64,000 nt of DNA, taken from the NCBI GenBank assembly GCA_030374805.1, contig JARGSG010000088.1, forward strand, positions 124,001 to 188,000, given 5' to 3'. Below are positions 46,088 to 54,398 of this stretch, one piece after another. The notes beneath the pieces are model-generated. The model was given only the letters and a program-made list of their open reading frames with translations. It was not told the origin of the DNA and ran no database searches. The stretch is from Gracilaria gracilis. Taxonomy: Eukaryota > Rhodophyta > Florideophyceae > Gracilariales > Gracilariaceae. Within the stretch, counting starts at the first letter, position 1; the number at the start of each line of letters is the position of its first letter. The translations under genes and the position numbers were made by a program.

Positions 46088-48580
46088 TCAGCCGCGCCCG
46101 CACTCGCCGCTCCAGCGCAGCAGCCCGCACCCGCCGTCGCAGCGCTCGCGCATGTAGTTGCAGCGCGCGCAGCCTTGCGCACACCGCCAATCGCCGTCGA
46201 ACACGTTGAAATGGTATGCCACGTTGTCCACGCCCACGCTCATAATCACGCGACCGTTGCCCAGTAGCCCCCTCCGCAGCGCGTCCGTAAGCACCACGTC
46301 GTAGTAGCCCTTCATGAGGCGCACGCACACCTTGCCGCCGCCAAACATCTTCAGGTCCGTCACCGCCACCCCGTCCGTCACCGACTTGCGCATCTCCCCC
46401 AGCACCTGGTCGCTCTTCATCCCGCTCTCGAACAGCGCCTCCTCCAGTTCGTCCAGCGACGACGCCTTCCTGGCCGTCACCAAGCACTTGAGCATCATGT
46501 TTGCCCGAAACACCGCGTCGTTCACCCCCGGAATCAGTCGTCGCAACTGCTTCGCCCCTGTCTCGTCATCGCTGCCAAAGCACCGCGACCTCGCGTCCAG
46601 CCACACAAAGTGTGTCACCTCACGCAACCGCGCATCCACCCCCTCGCCCTCGCTGCGCCCCACACAGTCGTCCAGAATCAGTACCTTGCAAATGTCCAGC
46701 ATCACTCCCTTCACGCTTTTTAGCACCCCGCGCGAGCGCATCTTGTACAAGTTCTGCCACCGTACGTCCGCATACAGTTTTTCAATGCGATCATAATTCG
46801 CCTTTCCCAACACGCGCTGCACCATCGTGTCAAACTGCTCCTCCACCAACACCACGCGCTCCAAATCTGCCTCCTTCCATTCAAACTTCTCCTTCAGTCG
46901 CTCCACCACCAACGTCCGACTCTCCTCATCACAGTACAGCACCAGGTCATACAGTCGCAGCGCCTCCAAATTCGCAACCACTGCGTCCACCGCGTCTTCG
47001 AACGCATCGTCATCATCATCCGTTCTGAACAACGCCAACACAAACCCAATCTTCATATCCACCGGCTCCATCGGGTACGTGTACAGAGCAATTGTATAAT
47101 AAAAGTTAGTCAGATCAGTAATGCCATTTCGCCAACTTCCATGTCCCTCTTCCAACTGCGTGCGCACACGCTGCACTTCTTGCGACAAATTGCCTAACGC
47201 CAGCGACGTGTTCTTCGTCATCGCCTCTTCATAGTGGTACATCCGCACAAACTCAATCGGATATCGCTCCGCAAACGTCGCGCCGGACGACATGGACTTG
47301 TTCGCCTCGTCGCATTGCTCACGTTCAACTGCAAGTAACTCCTTTCTCTTCTCTTCAGCGTCGGTATGCAGTCGGTTCCAAGCGTACCAAACCGTGTTCA
47401 TGAGGTTCTGTTCACCCACTTCATTGTGTTCAAACAAGCCAAACGGCAGCGCAACGACAAACTGCCGATCGTTCCATATGGTGGCGTTCCAATTGGTATA
47501 AAACTCAAAGTCCAACATATTAGAATTCGGGTTTGTGCGCACAGTATTTTTATAATCTTCAGCAAAGCGATCGCCCAGCTCTTCAAGAAACCAGTTACGT
47601 TTAAACAGCGCCGGATTATTGGTCCACTGACAATACTTTGCCGGCGAACACCACACCTCATCGACCTGGTCGGTACCGTCGCAACGAGTAAAATACTGGC
47701 CATACCGTTCGGTAGGGTTCTTCACCCAGTGGTGGATGTAGCAATACAGATTGCTTTGCTGATCCAACATTTGTTGCTCACGGTTTTCATGCATGATGCG
47801 CGCATGCAACGGCGCGCCAGGGTGGGTGCGATGACGGTAGCGAACGACATGCGCGGTGGAAGAATTCAACAACGACACACCGACGGAGAGCTGATGCACG
47901 ACTTGAGCCGGGGTTTCAATCAAGGCCCAATCCTTCTCCATGAGCAGCACGTAGTCATGCGACGCAAGCTGCACCATGCGGCGAATGGCAAGCCCCAACT
48001 TCATATTGTCGGTGCTGAGCTCCACGCGAGTGACAGCGGTCCACGGAGCATGCTCGAGCAGCGGCAGTCGTTGATAGAACTGGTCTTTCGAAGGCACGCC
48101 ATTGAGGAAGAACACAAGCTCAGCCACATGCGACACGAGGTCATTCTTCAACCAGGTGTGCAAGGTATGGTTCAACGTATCATACTCGTTATGAAACAAG
48201 ACAATGACGGACAGCGGCGGCAAGTGATCGTGCGCGCTGACGGCATCGACGGGCACGACGGACAATCGATCGACGCCATGATCATCCACGAGCGGCTGCG
48301 CAGCGTCAATAGTATCATTACGCGCATCAAAAAGGCGCACGTCCCTCGGCGGCGGTCCATCGAGCGGCTCATCGGGCGGCGGCACCTTCTCCTCCACGGG
48401 CGCGTCGCTGCGCGGCGCGCCAGTCAGCGGGCGCGGCGACAGCACAACGACAAGCAGCAGCACGAACAAGACAGCCAGCGGCAGCGCGACGCGCAGCACG
48501 CGGCGCGGCACGCGGCGCGGGCGCGTCGCGCGCACGCCGCGCAGCAACGGCGCGAAGCGGCGCGCCTTCCGCCCCGCCAT
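46088..48580 (-). CDS. Type II membrane protein with two glycosyltransferase-like domains
   Basis: 830 aa. A short Arg-rich cytosolic tail is followed by a signal anchor (VLRVALPLAVLFVLLLVVVLS, about 28-48) and a Pro-rich stem, the Golgi glycosyltransferase plan. Domain 1 (about 120-500) looks GT2/GT-A-like: LSVIVLFHNEYDTLNHTLHTWL, ELVFFLNG, LGLAIRRMVQLASHDYVLLMEKDW (acidic motif near 217) and PFGLFEHNEVG. Domain 2 (about 505-800) opens IGFVLALFRT and contains YDLVLYCDEESR, MLDICKVLILDD and THFVWLDARSR, a pattern like HtrL/YibB-type proteins (FVWIDAG). The C-terminus is Cys-rich (CAQGCARCNYMRERCDGGCG). Several N-x-S/T sites lie in the luminal part. Substrate is unknown; sulfated galactan, N-glycan or matrix glycan synthesis are all possible. 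Confidence 0.7.
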   Translation of the reverse strand: MAGRKARRFAPLLRGVRATRPRRVPRRVLRVALPLAVLFVLLLVVVLSPRPLTGAPRSDAPVEEKVPPPDEPLDGPPPRDVRLFDARNDTIDAAQPLVDDHGVDRLSVVPVDAVSAHDHLPPLSVIVLFHNEYDTLNHTLHTWLKNDLVSHVAELVFFLNGVPSKDQFYQRLPLLEHAPWTAVTRVELSTDNMKLGLAIRRMVQLASHDYVLLMEKDWALIETPAQVVHQLSVGVSLLNSSTAHVVRYRHRTHPGAPLHARIMHENREQQMLDQQSNLYCYIHHWVKNPTERYGQYFTRCDGTDQVDEVWCSPAKYCQWTNNPALFKRNWFLEELGDRFAEDYKNTVRTNPNSNMLDFEFYTNWNATIWNDRQFVVALPFGLFEHNEVGEQNLMNTVWYAWNRLHTDAEEKRKELLAVEREQCDEANKSMSSGATFAERYPIEFVRMYHYEEAMTKNTSLALGNLSQEVQRVRTQLEEGHGSWRNGITDLTNFYYTIALYTYPMEPVDMKIGFVLALFRTDDDDDAFEDAVDAVVANLEALRLYDLVLYCDEESRTLVVERLKEKFEWKEADLERVVLVEEQFDTMVQRVLGKANYDRIEKLYADVRWQNLYKMRSRGVLKSVKGVMLDICKVLILDDCVGRSEGEGVDARLREVTHFVWLDARSRCFGSDDETGAKQLRRLIPGVNDAVFRANMMLKCLVTARKASSLDELEEALFESGMKSDQVLGEMRKSVTDGVAVTDLKMFGGGKVCVRLMKGYYDVVLTDALRRGLLGNGRVIMSVGVDNVAYHFNVFDGDWRCAQGCARCNYMRERCDGGCGLLRWSGECGRG

Positions 48581-48863
48581 CTCGCGCCAAGCGCCGCCGC
48601 GCCGCGCCCGCTGTCAGGCGCGCGTCATTTTGATGCACCTCACAACAACGCCGCGCGCGCACACGCCAAGCGCCAAGCGCTTGGCGCCCTGCGCACTGCC
48701 GCTCTCTCAGCTGCATACACGCGCACACGCGCGCCACGTGGCGCGGTGTCACGGCCGTATCGCGCAGCCGTTGCTCGCGCGCACGCAACACACCTCGCCG
48801 CGCAGCCCCGCAAGCGCGAAAGGCGGCCGTCGCTGCACCGGCGCGGGCGCCGCGCACCGCCAC
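48581..48863. promoter_or_regulatory. Divergent promoter between glycosyltransferase-like and zinc-finger genes
   Basis: 283 bp, extremely CpG-rich. The open frame of the zinc-finger gene extends leftward to an ATG at 48633, but that would leave only 52 bp between the two starts and adds a low-complexity His/Arg/Ala leader, so the ATG at 48864 is preferred. Confidence 0.45.
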
Positions 48864-50549
48864 ATGACGTCCTCGCCGCCACCGCCGCCACCGCCGCCAC
48901 CGCCGCCACCGCCGCCGCCGCCGCCACCGCCGCCGCCGCCGCTGTCGCTGCCCGCGCGGGTGCCGGAGCTGTGCGCGGACGACCGGCTCATTGGCGCGCT
49001 GGGCGACGTCTTCCCGGACCCGCTGCAGCCGGACGCGCCGCCGTCGCCGTCGCGGCAGCAATGGCTGCCGCCGTCACTGCTGCAGCTGCCCTTCCACGAC
49101 GGCTGCTACTGCTACCGCGACGAGGCTGCAGAGCTCGCCAGGCTTAGCGGCTTGCCTGTGCGCTGTGGCGGCGGTTTGCCGTGCTCCTGCGTGCCGCCGC
49201 CACAGCAGCCGGAGCTCCCCGAGATCCCGGAGCCGTGGCCGCACTCGCCGTCGCCGCCGCTGTCGCCGTCGCCGCCGCCGCCGCCTCCAGTTGCTGCGCC
49301 CCCGCCCGCGTCTGGCAAGCGCCCGCGCACCCCGACGCCGCCGCCCAACGCAGCGCCTCCCGCCCATTGCTCCGGCTGTCACTGCCCGTGCGCCCCGCTG
49401 CACGCCGCGGCCGCGGCCGCCGCCGCTGCGGCTGCAGCGGCCGCCGCCGCCGCATCGAAGATGCGCAAGTGCTGCGGCGGCGATTGCCGTTGTCCGCCAG
49501 CGCTTTGTCGCTGCCCGCAGTCGGCGGTGCCCACGGCCTTCCAGTGCCATCAGAATCATGTGCGTTCTCTGTCCGATTCCATCGCGCGCTCCGTCGCCGC
49601 TGCGCTCAACCTGGAGTCGTCCTCTTCGTTGGCTGCGTCGGTGCCGTCCCAGCTGCCGTCCACCGCGCTTCCAGTGTCCGCAGCCGCTGTGGCCGCACCT
49701 TCGTCGGGCTGTGCATCGCGTGGTGCGGTTGATGTTGTCGCGCCGCCTTCCTGCTGTGCGGGCGGGGCAGGTGTTCAGAGTGAGGCCGCTTCCGCTGTCG
49801 TTCCGGCTGCGAACGATGCTTCCGTTGCTGCCATCGCTGATTACGGCGATGATGTTGCTTCTGCGTCTGCGCAAGTGGTTGCTGCCGCCTCCGCTGCTGC
49901 TGCCGCCTCCGCTGCTGCTGCTGCCGCCGTCGCCTCGGCGCCTGCGTCCAGTTGCTGCGGCACGGCCGCCGCTGTTGCGGATGTGAAGCCCCCCGCCCCT
50001 TCGGTAGCTGCCACGTCGCTGGCACAAGTGTCGCAGGTATCTGCGACACAGTCGTCGCTGCCCAGTGCATCTGCATCGTCCACAGCACAGTCTGCCCAAC
50101 CTAGACGTTCTTCCAACGCGCGTTCGTCGCGATCGTCACGCTCGCGCGACCGCGTCTTTGCATGCACCATCTGTTCCTCCACCTTCTTTTTCAAGCAGAA
50201 CAGAGATCGGCACATAAACGAGGTACATCTCGGCCGACGTCCGTACAAGTGCAATTACGATAATTGTAATGGCGCTTTCAAGAACCTCAGTGGACTTAAA
50301 CAACATCAGAAGACTGTGCATGAGAAGGCTAGACCGTTTAAGTGTGAACGATGTGACAGTGCGTTCGGGCAGCGTAATCACTTGCGCCAGCATGTTTTGG
50401 TGGTACATGACAAGGTTAAGATGTACTCTTGTCATGTGTGTAACATGTCCTTTTCTAATGTTGGCAATCGCACTCAGCACATCAAGCGTCGACATCCTGA
50501 AGTCGAAGTTCTTAGGAGCAAGTCCCGCTCAACCCAAAACAAATCTTAG
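48864..50549 (+). CDS. C2H2 zinc-finger protein with low-complexity N-terminus
   Basis: 561 aa. The start MTSSPPPPPP opens a Pro homopolymer (CCG tract 48871-48945). The N-terminal 430 residues are Pro/Ala/Ser/Cys-rich with polyAla runs (near 49408-49450 and 49875-49930). The C-terminal 130 residues hold four C2H2 fingers: FACTICSSTFFFKQNRDRH, YKCNYDNCNGAFKNLSGLKQ, FKCERCDSAFGQRNHLRQHV and YSCHVCNMSFSNVGNRTQHI, each closing with the expected His pair and basic TGEKP-like linkers (GRRPYKC, KARPFKC). A basic RSSRSRDR stretch before the fingers may be a nuclear signal. Likely a sequence-specific transcription factor; the target is unknown. Cys-Cys pairs in the N-terminal part (CRCPQ, CCGGDCRCPPALCRC) are unusual. 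Confidence 0.85.
   Translation: MTSSPPPPPPPPPPPPPPPPPPPPPPLSLPARVPELCADDRLIGALGDVFPDPLQPDAPPSPSRQQWLPPSLLQLPFHDGCYCYRDEAAELARLSGLPVRCGGGLPCSCVPPPQQPELPEIPEPWPHSPSPPLSPSPPPPPPVAAPPPASGKRPRTPTPPPNAAPPAHCSGCHCPCAPLHAAAAAAAAAAAAAAAAASKMRKCCGGDCRCPPALCRCPQSAVPTAFQCHQNHVRSLSDSIARSVAAALNLESSSSLAASVPSQLPSTALPVSAAAVAAPSSGCASRGAVDVVAPPSCCAGGAGVQSEAASAVVPAANDASVAAIADYGDDVASASAQVVAAASAAAAASAAAAAAVASAPASSCCGTAAAVADVKPPAPSVAATSLAQVSQVSATQSSLPSASASSTAQSAQPRRSSNARSSRSSRSRDRVFACTICSSTFFFKQNRDRHINEVHLGRRPYKCNYDNCNGAFKNLSGLKQHQKTVHEKARPFKCERCDSAFGQRNHLRQHVLVVHDKVKMYSCHVCNMSFSNVGNRTQHIKRRHPEVEVLRSKSRSTQNKS
48871..48945 (+). repeat. CCG/CCA trinucleotide tract encoding polyproline
   Basis: About 75 bp of nearly pure CCG with interspersed CCA, encoding about 25 consecutive prolines right after MTSS. 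Such tracts are slippage-prone and likely polymorphic in length. Confidence 0.9.
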
Positions 50550-50675
50550 AATCGTTCTCCGGTTATAGACAGCCGTTTTTGCGCTTCAATGTAGCTTGTA
50601 CAGCACAGCGACATACTCTCTAGTTATATGTGTATAAAACATGTTTTCCTGTCTTTGTCAGTTTGTCTTTCGTTT

Positions 50676-51563
50676 TCAGTTGCTGAACAGCTGCAACACA
50701 AACGGCGCACAGCCAGCTGTTGCTATGGCAGACAGAACATTCACGGTCTCGCCGCTCAACATATCCACGCCGCAGATGTGCTCGTACCAACCTTCAGTGG
50801 TGGCATTCAGTATTGGTTTTTCCTTAACCACCTTTCCTTCCTTCTTATTCAGCCACGAAGCCTGTACCAAACATCCGATCACCGAATCAATCAGACTGCC
50901 AACGACGCCGCCAAAAACGCCGGCCGGGATCAACATCGCCTGTGATGCGTTGTGACTCGGACCAGCCAAAAAGAAGGTTAACCCTACAATGAAGCCACCC
51001 AAGGCCGACGCCAACGTACCTTCCCACGTGACGCCGCCATTTGTACCACGCGGCACGTTTCGCCACGGGGCTATGATCAAAACGGGCAGTTTGCCCGGGC
51101 CCGGCATCGCGATGCCTATCTCGGATGCAAACGTATCGCCAGCACACGCCGCAAAGAACAACATGAACGCCAGCAACAACATGGACGGCTGCGGCTCGTC
51201 CGTTGAAATCACTGAATCCACCCGGAACCACAGCACGTAAAACAGCGCAACGACGACGGCCGGCAACGAACTTGCCAGCACTTGCGAGGCGTTGCGGTTA
51301 CCGTGCGCCGCGGAGTAGCCATCGTCGATGCGACGCTTGTAGTCGGATTTGTACTTGGTGGCGCGCGTGGCGGACAGGTAGAACGAAAGAAGCGTGAGCC
51401 CGAAGCGAATGGAGGCAACGAAGCTGACCAAACCAACGACAAACGCTGCGACGGCGCCAGATGGTGAGAGCGACTTCCGACGGCGACCGCGCACCGCGAG
51501 GGTGGTGGCGAAGAGCAGGGCGGTGACGACGCGTAGCACTTCGGATGTGGTGATCTGGGACAT
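50676..51563 (-). CDS. TMEM19/DUF92 integral membrane protein
   Basis: 295 aa with about six membrane spans. DUF92 hallmarks: LSPSGAVAAFVVGLVSF, FYLSATRATKYKSDYKRRID, AACAGDTFASEIG, VPRGTNGGVTWEGTLASALGG, GVFGGVVGSLIDSVIG and ICGVDMLSGETVNVLSA, in the same order as human TMEM19. The family also includes plant VTE6, phytyl-phosphate kinase of tocopherol and phylloquinone synthesis, and bacterial DUF92 proteins. The sequence looks closer to TMEM19, and no plastid transit peptide is seen. A polyprenyl- or phytyl-phosphate kinase-type activity is possible but unproven. It is tail-to-tail with the zinc-finger gene (126 bp between stops). No intron. Confidence 0.87.
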   Translation of the reverse strand: MSQITTSEVLRVVTALLFATTLAVRGRRRKSLSPSGAVAAFVVGLVSFVASIRFGLTLLSFYLSATRATKYKSDYKRRIDDGYSAAHGNRNASQVLASSLPAVVVALFYVLWFRVDSVISTDEPQPSMLLLAFMLFFAACAGDTFASEIGIAMPGPGKLPVLIIAPWRNVPRGTNGGVTWEGTLASALGGFIVGLTFFLAGPSHNASQAMLIPAGVFGGVVGSLIDSVIGCLVQASWLNKKEGKVVKEKPILNATTEGWYEHICGVDMLSGETVNVLSAIATAGCAPFVLQLFSN

Positions 51564-52062
51564 GATGGAGACTTAGGGCGTTGGTGGTACTTGTTCGGCG
51601 GGCGGGATTGGCATTTGGGGGAATGGGACGGAAGGAACGCGCCGGTTGAAGTGTGTCTGTACTTCGTTCCGCATTCGCGTTCGTGTGGACTGGTCGCGCT
51701 CAGGCCCTGAGTGGTGTGGGATGAGTGCGGATGTGCGGATTGTTGATCGTGATTCGTCGTTGCGGCGTCATGGCACTGTAGTGGCACCATGGCATTGCTG
51801 GTCACTGCCGCGTGATCTAAACTTCTGCAAAGCCACCGGATCACACAGGCACGGCATTCGCCTGTCGCGCTGTTGCTTGGTCGCAACTTTCGACTTGAAG
51901 GCAGGCACGCCTTTTGTTTGTCTTCTTGAACGCAGCAGAGTTCATGACAAAGGACTGCAATCGGACAGCCAACAGCACGAGGAAAGATTTGTCGTAGAGA
52001 GAAGATTTACAAGCATTTCATAAGTATTGATTCGGCCCAATTTCTAGCAGACGAATCACATA
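51564..52062. promoter_or_regulatory. Divergent intergenic promoter region
   Basis: About 500 bp between the TMEM19-like start (minus) and the U1-type zinc-finger start (plus); it must hold both promoters. No TATA box or distinct motif array is recognised. Confidence 0.4.
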
Positions 52063-52962
52063 ATGATCAAAAGGCTCAAATGGAACGTACTCCACGCTGA
52101 CGATGGCGATGATCCTGGCGGTCTATCCTCTTCTTCAGATGAATCTGAGCAGGAGCTTCCATCAGCGGCCGCGCTTAAGATTCTAATTGAAAATGACCCA
52201 CATCTTAATCCGTCTGGTGACGCTCGTGATGTTCTTCAGTCGAAAGAGCTACGTATGCTTTCCCAGGCTCATCCTCGCAAGAGAAAGAGAAGTGCTGATG
52301 ACCACTTAGAACAAGGGAGCTCTTCGGACGGAGAGCAATATTTGACTTCCGACTTTGACGACAACGATGAAAAACAAGACCAAACGAATGAAATACATTC
52401 AAACGAACAGCCTCCAGAAGATTTAGGCTACGGTTTCTCTGAATGGCACGAATGTATCCTGTGCCGGGGCAAGAAATTTTACAATCAAGAAGACCTAGAG
52501 AGTCATATTCAGTCCAAAAAGCATTTGAAAGCCGTTCGAAAACAAAGCGCACTGACTCCGCAGCTGGAGGTTGACAAAGGAAAACATGAGCCACAAACGG
52601 AGAGAACATCCGACGTGGATGACGAAGAAGATGTCGAGCGAGAGAGGCGCCACCCTACGGTTATAGCGCCAACACCGCAACCGTTGAGTTCTTCTAGAAT
52701 CAGAAGCAAATCGAAAGCGAAATCAGAGCACTCTACCAAAGATTCTCAATCAGTTCTTGTAACCGAAGAAAGTGCTATACCGGATCATGACAACAAAGTA
52801 AAGGAAGAACACCGACGCGAAGCTCAAGCCGATGAAGCTAGAAAACGGACAAAGCGGAAAAAAGAGGCGGCAAAGCGTAAACTGAAATCTTTGAAGCGAC
52901 GAAAATGGGAAAAGCGGAACAAAGAAAAGGAAGAATTCAAGCCGGAAACACTATGTCAGTGA
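52063..52962 (+). CDS. Nuclear protein with one U1-like C2H2 zinc finger
   Basis: 299 aa, strongly charged. The N-terminus MIKRLKWNVLHADDGDD is followed by an acidic Ser-rich region and RKRKR, a likely nuclear signal. One finger, CILCRGKKFYNQEDLESHIQ then SKKH (C-x2-C-x12-H-x5-H), is the U1/jaz-type spacing of RNA- or ribosome-biogenesis-associated fingers. The C-terminal 50 residues are a Lys/Arg-rich helix (KRTKRKKEAAKRKLKSLKRR), as in nucleolar proteins. No orthologue is named with confidence; fungal Bud20/Cgr1-like or splicing-associated factors are options. Start ATG and stop are clear. Confidence 0.75.
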   Translation: MIKRLKWNVLHADDGDDPGGLSSSSDESEQELPSAAALKILIENDPHLNPSGDARDVLQSKELRMLSQAHPRKRKRSADDHLEQGSSSDGEQYLTSDFDDNDEKQDQTNEIHSNEQPPEDLGYGFSEWHECILCRGKKFYNQEDLESHIQSKKHLKAVRKQSALTPQLEVDKGKHEPQTERTSDVDDEEDVERERRHPTVIAPTPQPLSSSRIRSKSKAKSEHSTKDSQSVLVTEESAIPDHDNKVKEEHRREAQADEARKRTKRKKEAAKRKLKSLKRRKWEKRNKEKEEFKPETLCQ

Positions 52963-53251
52963 TACTACCCATTGGAAGGGAACGTGGTAAAAATGGTGGA
53001 TAAATCTAGAATTGGATACCGGAACGCGTAATAGAATGTATGCTGCATGTAGATATGCAGATCGTTTGCGATTTGTATCCATGGGCCGAGATGATGCTTG
53101 AAAGAAGGGCAAGACCAAACCATGCTGTTTTCCCCAAATCGGCCAAGATGTCCGTTCTTCAGTAATTTCTGCACAGCTGGTGTACAAGGGTAGGTTAATC
53201 CCTCGAACGTTGGCCCGAGTCCCATGGTAATCGTTCCGTATGGTATCACTG

Positions 53252-53848
53252 TTACCACAAAGATCCCTCTGATCGGTTTGAAGTTGTAGGTACGGCACCC
53301 GCTCTGCGCAATCGTCGATAAGCTTCTCTGATTTGTCTGGGAGTCAACGCACCCGTTTCGCCGCGCTCTTTCCGAACTTCCAGAGCGGTCTCTACAACAT
53401 CACCGACAAACAGTTTCCCAAGCCCCTTAATGGCGATGACGTATTGCTCCGAGGCTTTCTGCATCATAGGGTTGAGGGCTGTCAATACCTTGCGTACTTT
53501 CGAACTTTTCAAATCACTCCGGCGATACTGCTCATACCGGCGCAGCTGAGCCGGGGTAAGGTTTGACACTTGACTAAATTCAAATTCGCGCATCTTCATA
53601 AGATCAAGTGGAGCGTCCTCATCCTCGGGTTCTTCTGGCGCTGGAGCAGATTCAGATGTGTTTTTCACTGCGTCTTTGAGTGGTGGACCAGTGCCTTCTC
53701 CATCTTTCTTGTTTTCATCCTCCTTTCCTGTAGTCATTTCAACATCATCTGTTTGGTTAACCGACTCCGCGGGCGGACTTTCGTCAACCATTGGCATAGA
53801 GGTGTCCTCCATTGGCTCCGCTTGCCTTTCTTGGTCTGAGTCTTGCAT
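53252..53848 (-). CDS. TAF11: TFIID subunit TAF11 (TAFII28-like)
   Basis: 198 aa from the ATG at 53848; upstream in-frame codons lead only to a GTG. The N-terminal half is acidic and Pro/Ser-rich. The C-terminal histone fold (about 95-185) reads RRYEQYRRSDLKSSKVRKVL, PMMQKASEQYVIAIKGLGKLFVGDVVETA in two helices, ALEVRKERGETGALTPRQIR and EAYRRLRRAGAVP. The E-x-ALTPRQIREAYRRL end is the TAF11 signature. It pairs with TAF13 in TFIID and contributes to RNA polymerase II initiation. No intron. Confidence 0.93.
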   Translation of the reverse strand: MQDSDQERQAEPMEDTSMPMVDESPPAESVNQTDDVEMTTGKEDENKKDGEGTGPPLKDAVKNTSESAPAPEEPEDEDAPLDLMKMREFEFSQVSNLTPAQLRRYEQYRRSDLKSSKVRKVLTALNPMMQKASEQYVIAIKGLGKLFVGDVVETALEVRKERGETGALTPRQIREAYRRLRRAGAVPTTSNRSEGSLW

Positions 53849-54398
53849 TCTGTATAGCTTCGTGTGATTTGAAACCCGAAACAGAGGCACGTTAAGGTCT
53901 TGAAAGGAACGTCATGAGACGAATGAAATGCAACAAGAAGAAAACCTTTGTCGCTCTTTCGCTGGCGGGGCGCTCTGCCGCATTGTGACCGCTCTGAATA
54001 TGCTTACAGTTCCACCAACTCCACGTACAGGGTATATTGGGCCCAACGCAAGCTACTGTAATGCTCCATCTTCAAGATCCTCCCAAGTTGGGAGTCCCAA
54101 CTTGTAAGCACCACTGGATCAACGACGACAGAACATCCGGGAAGGTCGTTACGCCGGTCTCCTGCGGAGGGCATCACACACGATGATTGTCTACCTTTGC
54201 ATTACACAATGTAGACGATGCGTTTACTGAGTTCACTTGTGCTATGCAGGTCGGTGTCGTAATCAAAAGAGGGTGGGTGCGAACTTTGCGATTTTGTACA
54301 AAGGTACTAAGGGTAATGTTACCAGCGGCCAACAACATGCTTTAGTTTTTCTTGCAACTGTTTTACATGTGCCATCCAGTTCTAGCTCCACAAAACCC
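53849..54398. other. Intergenic, no recognisable content
   Basis: 550 bp between the TAF11 start and the GlnRS stop, both minus-strand genes; presumed TAF11 promoter. AAGTTGGGAGTCCCAACTT (about 54092-54110) is a near-perfect inverted repeat, arms AAGTTGGGA/TCCCAACTT. No gene is seen. Confidence 0.5.

Noticed and set aside
48633-48863. Upstream ATG of the zinc-finger gene
   Set aside because: It would leave 52 bp between divergent start codons and adds unstructured His/Arg/Ala sequence; the ATG at 48864 is preferred, though not proven.
47366-49147. Plus-strand 593-codon frame opposite the glycosyltransferase-like gene
   Set aside because: Arg/His/Ala-rich translation without motifs, antisense to a protein with a signal anchor and GT-like motifs.
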